DNA of 64,000 nt from Chionoecetes opilio. Lineage: Eukaryota > Arthropoda > Malacostraca > Decapoda > Majidae. The notes below the pieces were generated by a model. That model was not told where the DNA came from. It saw only the letters and a program-made list of their open reading frames with translations, and searched no databases. The stretch spans positions 41,176-105,175 of the forward strand of contig JACEEZ010018518.1 in the NCBI GenBank assembly GCA_016584305.1, read 5' to 3'. A program made the translations under genes and the position numbers. This document shows positions 43,612-54,944 of the stretch, piece after piece (the first letter of the stretch is position 1; every line of letters begins with the position of its first letter).

Positions 43612-46600
43612 AAGAAAACATGGGAGGAATATAAGAATAACAAAGCATAGGAGGAATATAAGAATAACAAAACATAGGAGGAATATAAGAATAACAAAGC
43701 ATAGGAGGAATATAAGAATAACAAAACATAGGAGGAATATAAGAATAACAAAACATAGGAGGAGGAATATAAGAATAACAAAACAGGAGGAATATAAGAA
43801 TAACAAAGCATAGGAGGAATATAAGAATAACAAAACATAGGAGGAATATAAGAATAACAAAGCATAGGAGGAATATAAGAATAACAAAACATAGGAGGAA
43901 TATAAGAATAACAAAACATGGGAGGAATATAAGAATAACAAAACATAGGAGGAATATAAGAATAACAAAGCATAGGAGGAATATAAGAATAACAAAACAT
44001 AGGAGGAATATAAGAATAACAAAACATAGGAGGAATATAGAAAAAACAAAGATAGGAGGAATATAAGAATAACAAAACATAGGAGAATATAAGAATAAAC
44101 AAAGCATAGGAGGAATGAATAAGAAAACAAAACATAGGAGGAATATAAGAATAACAAAGCATAGGAGGAATATAAGAATAAAAAAAACATGGGAGGAATA
44201 TAAGAATAACAAAGCATAGGAGGAATATAAGAATAACAAAACATAGGAGGAATATAAGAATAACAAAACATAGGAGGAATATAAGAATAACAAAGCATAG
44301 GAGGAATATAAGAATAACAAAGCATAGGAGGAATATAAGAATAACAAAGCATAGGAGGAATATAAGAATAACAAAGCATAGGAGGAATATAAGAATAACA
44401 AACATGGGAGGAATATAAGAATAACAAAACATAGGAGGAATATAAGAATAACAAAGCATAGGAGGAATATAAGAATAACAAAACATAGGAGGAATATAAG
44501 AATAACAAAGCATAGGAGGAATATAAGAATAACAAAACATAGGAGGAATATAAGAAGAAAAAAACATAGGAGGAATATAAGAATAACAAAGCATAGGAGG
44601 AATATAAGAATAACAAAACATAGGAGGAATATAAGAATAACAAAGCATAGGAGGAATATAAGAATAACAAAACATAGGAGGAATATAAGAATAACAAAGC
44701 ATAGGAGGAATATAAGAATAACAAAGCATAGGAGGAATATAAGAATAACAAAAACATGGGAGGAAATATAAGAATAACAAAGCATAGGAGGAATATAAGA
44801 ATAACAAAGCATAGGAGGAATTAAGAATAACAAACATAGGAGGAATATAAGAATAACAAAGCATAGGAGGAATATAAGAATAACAAACATAGGAGGAATA
44901 TAAGAATAACAAAGCATAGGAGGAATATAAGAATAACAAACATAGGAGGAATATAAGAATAACAAAGCATAGGAGGAATATAAGAAAAACAAAACATAGG
45001 AGGAATATAAGAATAACAAAGCATGGAGGAATATAAGAATAACAAACATAGGAGGAATATAAGAATAACAAAGCATAGGAGGAATATAAGAATAACAAAG
45101 CATAGGAGGAATATAAGAATAACAAAACATAGGAGGAATATAAGAATAACAAAGCATAGGAGGAATATAAGAATAACAAAGCATAGGAGGAATATAAGAA
45201 TAACAAAGCATAGGAGGAATATAAGAATAACAAACATAGGAGGAATATAAGAATAACAAAGCATAGGAGGAATATAAGAATAACAAAGCATAGGAGGAAT
45301 ATAAGAATAACAAAACATAGGAGGAGGAATATAAGAATAACAAAGCATAGAAGGAATATAAGAATAACAAAGCATAGGAGGAATATAAGAATAACAAAAC
45401 ATAGGAGGAATATAAGAATAACAAAACATAGGAGGAATATAAGAATAACAAAGCATAGGAGGAATATAAGAATAACAAAACATAGGAGGAATATAAGAAT
45501 AACAAAGCATAGGAGGAATATAAGAATAACAAAACATAGGAGGAATATAAGAATAACAAAGCATAGGAGGAATATAAGAATAACAAAAAGGAGGAATATA
45601 AGAAAAAACATAAGATAGAGGAATAAGAGGAAATAAAATAACAAAGGGATAGGAATGAAAAACTAAGAATAAGAAAAACATAAGGAAATAGAAGGAATAA
45701 AAAAAGGAGGAATATAAGAATAACAAAACATAGGAGGAATATAATAAAAAAAGAATATAAGAATAACAAAACATGGAGGAGAATAAAGAATAAAAAGCAT
45801 AGGAGGAAATAATAGAATAACAAACATAGGAAATATAAGAATAACAAAGCATAGGGAATATAAGAAAAAAAAACATAGGAGGAATAAAGAATAAAAAGCA
45901 TAGGAGGAATATAAGAATAAAAAAAGGGAATTAAGGAAAATAAGCAATAAAAGGAATATAAGATAAAATAGAAATAAAAAAAAGATAGGAGGAATATAAA
46001 GAATAACAAAGCATAGGAGGAATATAAGAATAAAAATAAAGGAGGAATAAAGATAAACAAAGCATAGGAGGAATAAAAAAAAAAGAGGAATATAAGAATA
46101 ACAAACATAGGAGGATAAGAATAACGAAAACAAAGGAGGAGAATAAATAAAACAAAGCATAGGAGGAAATAAGAATAACAAAGCATAGGAGGAATATAAG
46201 AATAACAAAAGCATAGGAGGAATATAAGAATAACAAAGCATAGAAATAGAAAAAAAAAGGAGAATATAAGAATAACAAAGCATAGGAGGAATATAAGAAT
46301 AAAAAAAACATGGAGGAATAAAGAAAAAAAATAGGAGGAATAAGAATAACAAAATAGGAGAATATAAAACATAAGAGGAATAGTGAGGAAAATAACAAAG
46401 CATAGGAAATATAAGAATAACAAAGCATAGGAGGAATATAAGAATAAAAAAATAGGAGGAATATAAGAATAACAAAAGATGAGAGGAAATAAGAAGAAAA
46501 AGCATAGGAGGAATAAGAATAAAAAAAAAGGGGAAATAAAGAATAAAAAGCATAGGGGAATATAAGAATAACAAAAATAGGGGAATATAAGAATAACAAA

Positions 46601-49030
46601 GCATAGGAGGAATAAAAATAAAAAACATAGGAGGAATATAAAAATACAAAACATAGGAGGAATTAATAAAAACATAGGAGGAAAAGAACAACGGAGGAAT
46701 ATAAGAATAACAAAGCATAGGAGGAGATATAAGAAAACAAACATAGGAGGGAAAATAAATGAAAAACAAGAATATAAGAAAATATAAGAATAAAAAACAT
46801 AGGGGAATATAAGAAAAACAAAAGAAGGAGGAATATAAGAATAACAAAGCATAGGAGAATAAAAATAAAAAATAGGAGGAATATAAGAATAAAAAGCATA
46901 GGAGGAATATAAAAAAAAAAAACATAGGAGGAATATAAGAAAAAAAAGCATAGGAGGAATATAAGAATAACAAAGCATAGGAGGATATAAGAAAAAAAAC
47001 ATAGGAGGATAGAATATAAAAAAACAAGGAGGAATATAAGAATAACAAAGATAGGAGGAATATAAGAAACAAAAAAGAGGAAGAATAAAAATAGGAGGAA
47101 ATAAGAAAAAAAAAAGGAGGAATATAAAATAAAGAAAAATAAGAAAAAATAAGATAGAAAATAAGGAATAAGAAAAACATAGGGGAAATAAAGAATAACA
47201 AAAACATGGAGGAATATAGAATAAAAAAACATGGAGAAATAAGAATAAAAAAATGGAGGAATATAAGAATAACAAACAAAGGAGGATATAAGAATAAAAA
47301 AGCATAGGAGGAATATAAGAATAACAAAGCATAGGAGGAATATAAGAATAACAAAACGATAGGAGGAATATAAGAATAACAAAGAGGAGGAATATAAGAA
47401 TAAAAAATAGGAGGAGAATAAAGGGAAAAAAAAACAAGCATGGAGGAATATAAGAATAAAAACATAGGAGGAAATAAAATAACAAAACATAGGAGGAAAA
47501 AAAAAAAAGGAGGAATATAAGAAACAAAGCATAGGAGGAATATAAGAATAACAAACATAGGAGGAAATATAGAAAAAAAACATAGGAGGAAATAAGAATA
47601 AAAAAACATAGGAGGAATTAAGAATAACAAACATAGGAGGAATATAAGAATAACAAACAAGGAGGAATATAAGAATAAACAAGATAGGAGGAATATAAAT
47701 AACAAACATAGGAGGAATATAAGAATAACAAAGCATAGGAGGAATATAAGAATAAAAAAAAGGAGGAAATAAGAATAAAAAATGGAGGAATATAAGAAAA
47801 CAAAGCATAGAGAAATAAAAACAAAGATAGAGAATAAAAAACAGGGGGAAATGAGGAAAATAAGAAAAAAAATAGGAGAATATAAGAATAACAAAGCATA
47901 GGAGGAATATAAGAATAACAAAACATAGGAGGAATATAAGAAAAAAAACATAGGAGGAATATAAGAAAAAAAGCATAGGAGGAATATAAGAAAAACAAAG
48001 CATAGGAGGAATATAAGAATAACAAACATAGGAGGAATATAAGAAAAACAAACATAGGAGGAATAAAAAAAAACATAGAGGAAATAAGATAAGAAAGAAA
48101 TAGAGGAATAAAAAAAAAATAGGAGGAATAAAGAATAACAAACTAGGAGGAATATAAGAATAAAAAAAAGGAGGAAATAAGAATAAAACATAGGAAATAT
48201 AAGAAAAAAAAAGCATAGGAGAATATAAGAATAACAACAACATGGAGGAATAAAATAAAAAGCATAGGAGGAATAAAGAATAACAAACATAGGAGAAATA
48301 GGAATACAAATAAGAGAATATAAAAAACATGGGAAATATAAGAATAAAATAAAATAGGAGGAATATAAGAAAAAAAAAAGGAATATAAGAATAAAAGAAT
48401 AGGAGGAATATAAGGGAATAACAAACATAGGAGGAATATAAGAATAACAAAGCATAGGAGGAATATAAGAATAACAAAGCATAGGAGGAATATAAGAATA
48501 ACAAAGCATAGGAGGAATATAAGAAAAAACAAACATAGGAGGAATATAAGAAATTAAACAAAGCATAGGAGGAATATAAGAATAACAAAACATAGGAGGA
48601 ATATAAGAATAACAAAGCATAGGAGGAATATAAGAATAACAAAACATGGGAGGAATATAAGAATAACAAAGCATAGGAGGAATATAAGAAGAAAAAAACA
48701 TAGGAGGAATATAAGAATAAAAAAACATGGAAGGAATATAAGAATAAAAAAACATAGGAGGAATATAAGAATAACAAAGCATAGGAGGAATATAAGAATA
48801 ACAAAGCATAGGAGGAATATAAGAATAACAAAGCATAGGAGGAATATAAGAATAACAAAGCATAGGAGGAATATAAGAATAACAAAGCATAGGAGGAATA
48901 TAAGAATAACAAAGCATAGGAGGAATATAAGAAGAAAAAAACATGGAAGGAATATAAGAATAACAAAACATAGGAGGAATATAAGAATAACAAAGCATAG
49001 GAGGAATATAAGAATAAAAAATCATGGGAG
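43612..49030 (-). repeat. 27-bp minisatellite, about 200 copies, in a receptor intron
   Basis: Unit AGGAGGAATATAAGAATAAC plus AAAGCAT (or AAAACAT). Copies in 43.6-45.6 and 48.4-49.0 kb are near-identical; 45.6-48.4 kb is full of 1-3 base losses. The minus-strand frames (LLFLYSSYA-type) are an effect of the 27-bp unit. It ends about 70 bp from the exon donor at 49,098. Confidence 0.97.
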
Positions 49031-49097
49031 GAAATATAATAAGAATATAAAAAAAACTTAAAATGAGAAATATAATTAGAATAAAAAAAAAACTTAC

Positions 49098-49355
49098 TCA
49101 TTGGAATCCTAAAGTTATGACGCAACACAGTCCTTCCTTCCTTCCTTCCTCTTCCTTCCATCCTTCCTCTTCTTCCTGGCCTTCCTTCTTCCTGGTGGTG
49201 GTTTTTCCTCAACACCCTGGCCTGGTATGACCCATGGGGCAGAGGCAGGTCATGCAAGGTCACCAGCCCTGCTTGTGGGGTTAAGACTTTCACCACCACA
49301 CACCGCCTCTGGCGATGACTTTTCCGCAATGACATTCTGCCCGTCACCGCCACGA
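49098..49355 (-). CDS. IL-17R-like gene exon: ectodomain, fibronectin-like strand region
   Basis: The 258-bp exon has acceptor GTTAGCAG and donor GTAAGT, phase 1 in and phase 1 out. It contains a basic patch (SLRKSHRQRRCVVVKVLT), then a beta-rich stretch (LVTLHDLPLPHGSYQARVLR) that resembles a fibronectin-III-like edge, then a basic Gly/Arg-rich tail made from an imperfect AGGA repeat. The downstream intron is occupied by a 5.4-kb minisatellite that begins about 70 bp from the donor. The acceptor and the first 21 exon bases are duplicated in the upstream intron at 49,438-49,458. Domain assignment is tentative; exon status rests on splice sites and on phase agreement with the exon at 37,575. 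Confidence 0.75.
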
Positions 49356-49545
49356 CTGCTAACCCTGGTGGTGGTGGTGGTTATGGTGAGTTAGGTACAC
49401 ACACACACAGACAGACAGACAGATAGACATACAGACAGTCTGCCCATCACCACCACGACTGCTTACCCTGTGGTAGTGGTGGTGGTGGTGGTGAGTTAGG
49501 TACACACAGACAGACAGTCAGACTCTCCGCAGACAGACTGGTGGT
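49356..49545 (-). repeat. Duplication across a splice acceptor, plus GGT and CAGA repeats
   Basis: 49,335-49,402 (last 21 bp exonic) is repeated at 49,438-49,507 with some 10% change, including the acceptor TAGCAG/TAAGCAG then TCGTGG. A third partial unit begins about 49,530. Confidence 0.85.
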
Positions 49546-49558
49546 GGTGGTGGTGAGC

Positions 49559-49771
49559 TATAGTCTATTTTTTTTAACGAAGCAAAAACTCCATTCTATC
49601 TTAAGGTCTCATGCTTAAAATTATGCGTGTATTTACCTGATAATATGGTTAGCTATTATAAAATACAACGAAAATGAAGAAGAACTGTACTATTCCCTTC
49701 TCCCGGCATCAAATATGAGTCAGTAAGCAGCACGGGAGCAGAATTTTTCACCTCGTTAAAAAAGCTTTATA
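49559..49771 (+). mobile_element. MITE family M, copy c (uninterrupted)
   Basis: TATAGTCTATTTTTTTTAAC to CCTCGTTAAAAAAGCTTTATA. It gives the empty site (CTATCTTAAGGTCTC) for the TTAA insertion P1. Confidence 0.88.
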
Positions 49772-49911
49772 GGTACACACAGAAAAACAGACAGACAGAC
49801 AGACAGACTTTCCTCTACTTATGAATTTATAAGTTAAAAATGTATAAGAAAAAACCGAGTGTCGATACACGTTGTGTTTTTTCATGGATATTTCAATCAC
49901 CCTGGTATAGC

Positions 49912-50200
49912 TGTGTGTGTATTCATCTAGTTGTATTTTACAGGGCCAGAGCAGCGCTCGTATGGCCCCGTCTCCATATCAACATTTATTTTTCTCATTC
50001 ATCTTTAGTGTAGGCCGAAGCCATCACCCCGGGAGGCGGGTCACAAACCCCCGGCTAACACCCGGTACCCATTCACTGCTGGGTGGACAGGGGCTCGGGT
50101 TTTAAGAAGACCGCCCGTCTGTATTTGCTCCGCCCGGGGATCGAACCCGGGACTTCTCGGTTGTGAGCCGAACGTGCTAACCCTTACACTACGGAGTTCC

Positions 50201-50202
<2 letters not shown>
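49912..50202 (-). mobile_element. tRNA-Val-derived SINE, copy 3 (complete)
   Basis: Minus strand: CTCCGTAGTGTAAGGGTTAG head, CTCACAA anticodon loop, GGGTTCGATCCCC B box, body, then a tail ATACAACTAGATGAATACAC that resembles the LINE-B end. (AC)n lies on both sides. Confidence 0.93.

Positions 50203-50245
<43 letters not shown>
50201..50245 (+). repeat. (TG)n microsatellite
   Basis: About 44 bp, abutting the SINE-Val head. Confidence 0.95.
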
Positions 50246-50350
50246 ATGTTTATAAGGAAATTACAAAGCAGTCAATCACATTAAATAATTTAGTATTTCT
50301 CAAGTTTTTTTAAAGAATGAGATGTGAATAGTGATATGTGGTTGTAATAA

Positions 50351-50368
50351 CACACACACACACATACA

Positions 50369-50401
<33 letters not shown>
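50351..50401 (+). repeat. (CA)n microsatellite
   Basis: About 50 bp with two CATA interruptions. Confidence 0.95.
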
Positions 50402-50573
50402 CCTAGGGTGAGCTCAAGTCCTGTATATCCTATGTTCTTATCTCTTTCAATTCATACATACATTTTATTGCAGTAAAAATTATACATAAGCAGGTATTTT
50501 CTTAATGTCATTTTGAGTATATTAATTATCTGGGCGACTATTTATTCATTCCTCTAATATACTATAGGAGTAG

Positions 50574-50574
<1 letters not shown>

Positions 50575-50661
<87 letters not shown>

Positions 50662-50682
50662 GCATGTGTGTGTCTGTCTGTC
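50575..50682 (+). repeat. (TG)n microsatellite
   Basis: About 105 bp, ending in TGTGTCTGTCTGTCTGT. Confidence 0.97.
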
Positions 50683-52132
50683 TGTTTTGGGTAGCCGAAA
50701 CTGTAAATTCAATTTTGATGAGAGTAGGCTCAAAAAATCGCAAATAAATCGTAGGTGGTAAGCGGCTTGGTCCCATGTCGATTGAATCATTTTGAAGGGG
50801 GGTTTTGGGTTAAAAATACTTTAGGAGTATTAGATTACAGGAAAAACTCTGCGATAACGTCTTGCCGCATTCCACAAACTCAGTAGACTCATGGGCCCAT
50901 ACTTATAAAGATTTAGGATTCGTCCTAGGATTCGTCCTAACCCTGCGTCCTAAGGTTCGAGGAAAGTCTAAGACGCGTCCTAAGACGGCGGCTTAGGACG
51001 AAGCGCTGAGCGCTACATTTAGCAAGAGTCCAGATTGGATTTCATGAAATATCACTACTAAAAGAGTCATCAGAAAGGTATAAAAATATCGAAAAACACA
51101 AGATTAATATTTCTATGATAATTGCTGAAGACTACAATGAATGAATTCATCTATAAGAATAATTGTACCAGTATATGCCAACGTTCCGTTCAAAAGACAC
51201 AAACATTGACATTGTCTTCGCTCTATCGACGAGAAAAGATATATTTTTCAGGACAAGACTTCATCCTTGGCCAGCTCTTTCAAGCAAGGAAAATGTCCTA
51301 TGTCCTGCGAGGGAATTTTCCCATGCCGAGATGATCGGCGAAGAGCAAGGCAGATGCCTGACAGGCCATCGCCAACCACATATCGCCGCGCCGCCTTCCA
51401 AGCGAGAGATACGTCAAGGACTACTGGTTATAATGGACAGGACTTCGCGGTCCTTTTCAAAGACACCGACAATTTTTTCCTGGCCTACAATAGGTGCTTT
51501 TTTTTAATAGGAATAGGGTTTATAATGGACGAGTTTTCGGGTCGTTTTCAGAGACACCGGCTATTTTTTCTTGGCCTACAATAGGTGCTTGTTTCTAATG
51601 AAGTTTTATTTTGCGCAAACCCATATTTTTTTTTTTTTAATGTATACTTTGTGGTTAAGTTAGTTTGGTTTCATTAAAACCTATATGGTTAGGTTAGGTT
51701 TCATGAAAACCCTTACAGTTAGGTAGGTTTCATTAAAACTATAAGTTAGGTTAAGTTCATTTTTTTTTCATTTTTTTTTTTTTTGTTTTTTGCGCAAATA
51801 AACTATCTCCCTTAGAGCAGCAACCTATTGTAGCCAAGAAAAAATAGTCGGTGTCTCCTGTAAACGACCGCGAAACTCTCGCCCATTATTACCGGAGAGT
51901 TTTATTTTGCGCAAACCCAGTTTAAGAAAAAAAAAAAATTATCACCGAATATTATGGTACAATTTCCATTAAAAACACTATCTCTATCAGAAAAAGCACT
52001 AAAACTTGGCCGGGAAAGATTTGTCAGTCTTATAGGTTTTAATGAAACCTATAATGTTAGAATAGATATACTTTGTGGTTAAGTTTAGGGGTAAATCTTA
52101 AGAACAAAGGCTGCACCCTCTATCTTCTTCTT

Positions 52133-52545
52133 CTTATAGCCAACCAGCTTGGGGACATGGTGGGAAACCGGGGTTTTTGGGTGGGGGAGCACACACACAT
52201 AAGGAAAATATGGCCCCCCACAAAAAATCCCTAAACTAGGGATATTCCCTAGTTCATGAACTTTATCGGGGAAATATTACCCCGATTAAGTCTATGTACT
52301 AGGGAAATTTCCCTAGTTTAGGGATTTTTTGTAGGGAGCCATATTTCCCTTATGAGTGTGCTCCTTTTGTGGGGGAGCACACATATAAGGGAAATATTTC
52401 CCCGATAAAGTCCATGAACTAGGAAAATTTCCCTAGTTTAAGGATTTTTTTTGGGGCGGGGGCATATTTCCCTTATGTGTGCGCTCCCCCACCCAAAAAC
52501 CCAGGTTTCCACCATGTCCCCAAGCTTGTTGGCCATAAGAAGGAG
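52133..52545. repeat. Long imperfect hairpin inside H2
   Basis: The outer arms of about 100 bp (CCAGCTTGGGGACATGGTGG against CCACCATGTCCCCAAGCTTG) flank two inner palindromic copies of GAAATATTTCCCCGATAAAG and CCCTAGTTTAGGGATTTTTT. Probably a nested MITE. Confidence 0.85.
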
Positions 52546-53627
52546 ATAGGAGATTGAGCCTTTATTCTAAAGATGACAAACTCTACAGACCTAACCTAGC
52601 ACCCCTCTTCGAGCCCCTTGTGCTGTGCACTAACCTAACCTAACCTAATGGCCGTGTCACACACACTTTTTCCGGCATCTTTTGGTATTTTGCTACCAAA
52701 AGATGCCCGTAGTGGTTGCAAAAATATGCGCGTTCGTCACACGGCGTTTCGGCTACGAGCATCTTCCGGGACCCGCAACCAAAACTAAATAATATAACAT
52801 TATGGATCGCTGAAATTTAATATCGGCCATGTAGACAAAGTAAGGATCGGCACTCATTAAAATATAAACAGATGTCTTAAAGACAGTAAGTATAATACGT
52901 AGAGCCAACATTTGTGTCAGCTTAGCGTGGAGACCTTTTTTTTAAGATTTTCCAGGTTAGTTTTGGTTTCATTAAAACCTAAAAGGTTAGGTTAGGTTTC
53001 ATTAAAACCTATAAAACCCTGACTAATTTCTCCTGGCCAAGTTTTAAGTGCTTTTTCTGATGGAGATACAGTGTTTTAATGGAAACGGTACCATAAAATT
53101 CGGATTTTTTTTTTTTTTAACTTTGGGTTTGCGCAAAATAAAACTATCTCCATTAGAAAATGCACCTATTGAAGACCAGGAAAAAATAGTCGGTGTCTCT
53201 GAAAACGACCGCGAAGTCATCGTCCATTATTACCAAATTGCTGAGTTAGGTTAGGTTAGATTTAGTTATGTTAAGGTTTGTGTTAGGTTATGTTAAGCTT
53301 AGGGTAGATTTGGATTAGGTTATGTTGAGTTATTTAGGTTAAAAAAAACTAATTTGATGGTGCGCGATTGTCCGGGTGGTTGGCACCGCCAACTCCTGCG
53401 GAATATTTACCGTTTGGTTTAGGTCATCCTAGAGCCTGACAATTCTAACCTGTTTCATAGTGTAGATTTCTTCATTCTGAGTCTTTTAAACCCAATTTCC
53501 CATGGCGCAATTGAATAATAATGCTGATACATATACTACCTAGAATCTAGTTCTTTCAACCAAAAACTGTTAAGTTAGGTTAGAGGTGGGGTTTGGTATA
53601 TTAACAGATGATATCAAAAACAAATAA

Positions 53628-53710
53628 GAAAATTATCAAGACTACGGCAGTGGGAAGAGAAATAGAGTAAAATTATCAAGACTACGGCAGTGGGAAGAGA
53701 AATAGAGTTA
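53628..53710 (+). repeat. Two-copy tandem duplication (about 42 bp)
   Basis: AAATTATCAAGACTACGGCA plus GTGGGAAGAGAAATAGAGT, repeated once. Confidence 0.9.
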
Positions 53711-54600
53711 TATGGATATTGTTCCATGGCTTAATAAATCACGACTTATTCAATTTTTTTAATTTCTATTTATAGTGAGCCTACTCTAAATCGCTTTTAT
53801 TCTCAACATGATACCATTCTTCATCAACAGTTTGGTGGGGATGCACTTCAATCTGTATCCCGATACATGATATCAAGGCAGGAGGAACATGACTACCTCA
53901 AAGAGTGAATAATAACACACTCGTGACTTGTCATGCACTGATCGCCGTATTTTTTTCAGTGTTGCTTGATATTACATCTCCCACTAGTCTGTCACATATA
54001 TAATCCCTTCTCAGTCCAAGCGGTATCGCTTGATTAGTTATGTATCAACAAGTTCGTCCAGTACATCTATCCTGTCACGAAAAGTTCTCAGGAGTGGGTG
54101 GAGCACTCCATGTTTACGGTCTCAGGACGCCGCCGCCCTGCTCGCTAGGACACCTCACACCCTGTCCTAGCCAAACCTCGAAATTAGGACGAGTCTTAGC
54201 GATTTAGGATGCGCTCGAAATTATTTAGGACGCCGGCCGCCATATTTAAGACTCGAGCGAGTCTAAGACGAATCCTAAATCTTTATAAGTATGGGCCATG
54301 GACGTTTGTGTGCGTGTGTGAGTGTGTGTATGTTGGAATTACACGGAACACAAAGGGTTGGAATCACACGGAACGTGGTCTACCCCAAGGATAGTATATA
54401 TACTATCCTTGGTCTACCCCGAGGCACTTTGACCAGTGACCAACGACAGCAACAACACGATTGGAGTTTGCAATCACATGTTGTCTAATATATACTACTA
54501 CTACAAACATCAATACATGGGTCCGAAGGGCCCACAAGACTTGTTACTTTACTATAGAAATAATTATCTTTTGCCACTTAAATATATCAGTTGCTAATCA

Positions 54601-54603
<3 letters not shown>

Positions 54604-54633
<30 letters not shown>

Positions 54634-54635
54634 GT

Positions 54636-54669
<34 letters not shown>

Positions 54670-54670
54670 G

Positions 54671-54703
<33 letters not shown>
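54604..54703 (-). repeat. (CTA)n/(TAG)n microsatellite joined to a splice donor
   Basis: About 100 bp of triplets with ACC interruptions. On the minus strand it continues the exon donor as GTAAGTAGTAGTAG. Confidence 0.93.
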
Positions 54704-54705
54704 AC

Positions 54706-54861
54706 TTGTGTGCCATAGAGGAAAGTCTAGGTCAATGAAAGAGTTGGCAGAGTTCAAAGGTTTCTCTCTTATAATGATTACTTCCTCCTCCTCCTCTTCC
54801 TCCTGTAGCCTTGAGGAAGAAGCTCTTCTTTCCACATCTTCCTCCCCTCCAAAAGTACAGG
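54706..54861 (-). CDS. IL-17R-like gene, most 5' exon seen (acidic ectodomain segment)
   Basis: The 156-bp exon lies between a TTTTTCCAG acceptor and a GTAAGT donor. It is open in phase 1 to phase 1, and the phase matches the next exon at 49,355. The translation has one Cys near the start, an acidic run of seven Glu, then a hydrophobic motif (FIDLDFPLWHT). No domain is recognised; it would be an N-terminal extracellular linker. It is the least certain exon because it is short and of low complexity; the support is good splice sites plus phase. The donor runs directly into a (TAG)n tract, so intron position +5 onward is microsatellite. No exon further 5' was found up to 64,000. Confidence 0.55.
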
Positions 54862-54944
54862 CTGGAAAAAGGTGAAATTTTATTGGTTATAGGTCTCGGT
54901 TCGGTTTTGTTAGCACTCACTCACTCACTCACACACACACACAC

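Larger units (their letters stand above)
50894..54297. mobile_element. PIF/Harbinger-like element H2, 3.4 kb, no intact transposase
   Basis: 3-bp duplication ATG (50,891-93 and 54,298-300); ends GGCCCATACTTATAAAGATT plus TAGGATTCGTC and inverse. The sub-terminal regions are rich in CCTAAGACG/CGTCCTAAG motifs on both sides. Inside are inverted and direct duplications (GTCGGTGTCTC...ACGACCGCGAA at 51,838-51,880 and 53,185-53,215), TTAGGTTAGG runs and the hairpin at 52,133-52,545. No transposase domain recognised. Confidence 0.8.

Noticed and set aside
50130..50202. Intact tRNA-Val gene (good B box, CAC anticodon loop)
   Set aside because: It is the head of a SINE: the same body follows in four copies, and the acceptor stem is not properly paired.
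52625..52650. (CCTAA)n as an interstitial telomere repeat, and TTAGG runs at 51.6-53.3 kb
   Set aside because: Only two or three consecutive units, dispersed within the Harbinger-like element and embedded in TTAGGTT motifs; far too short for telomeric sequence.
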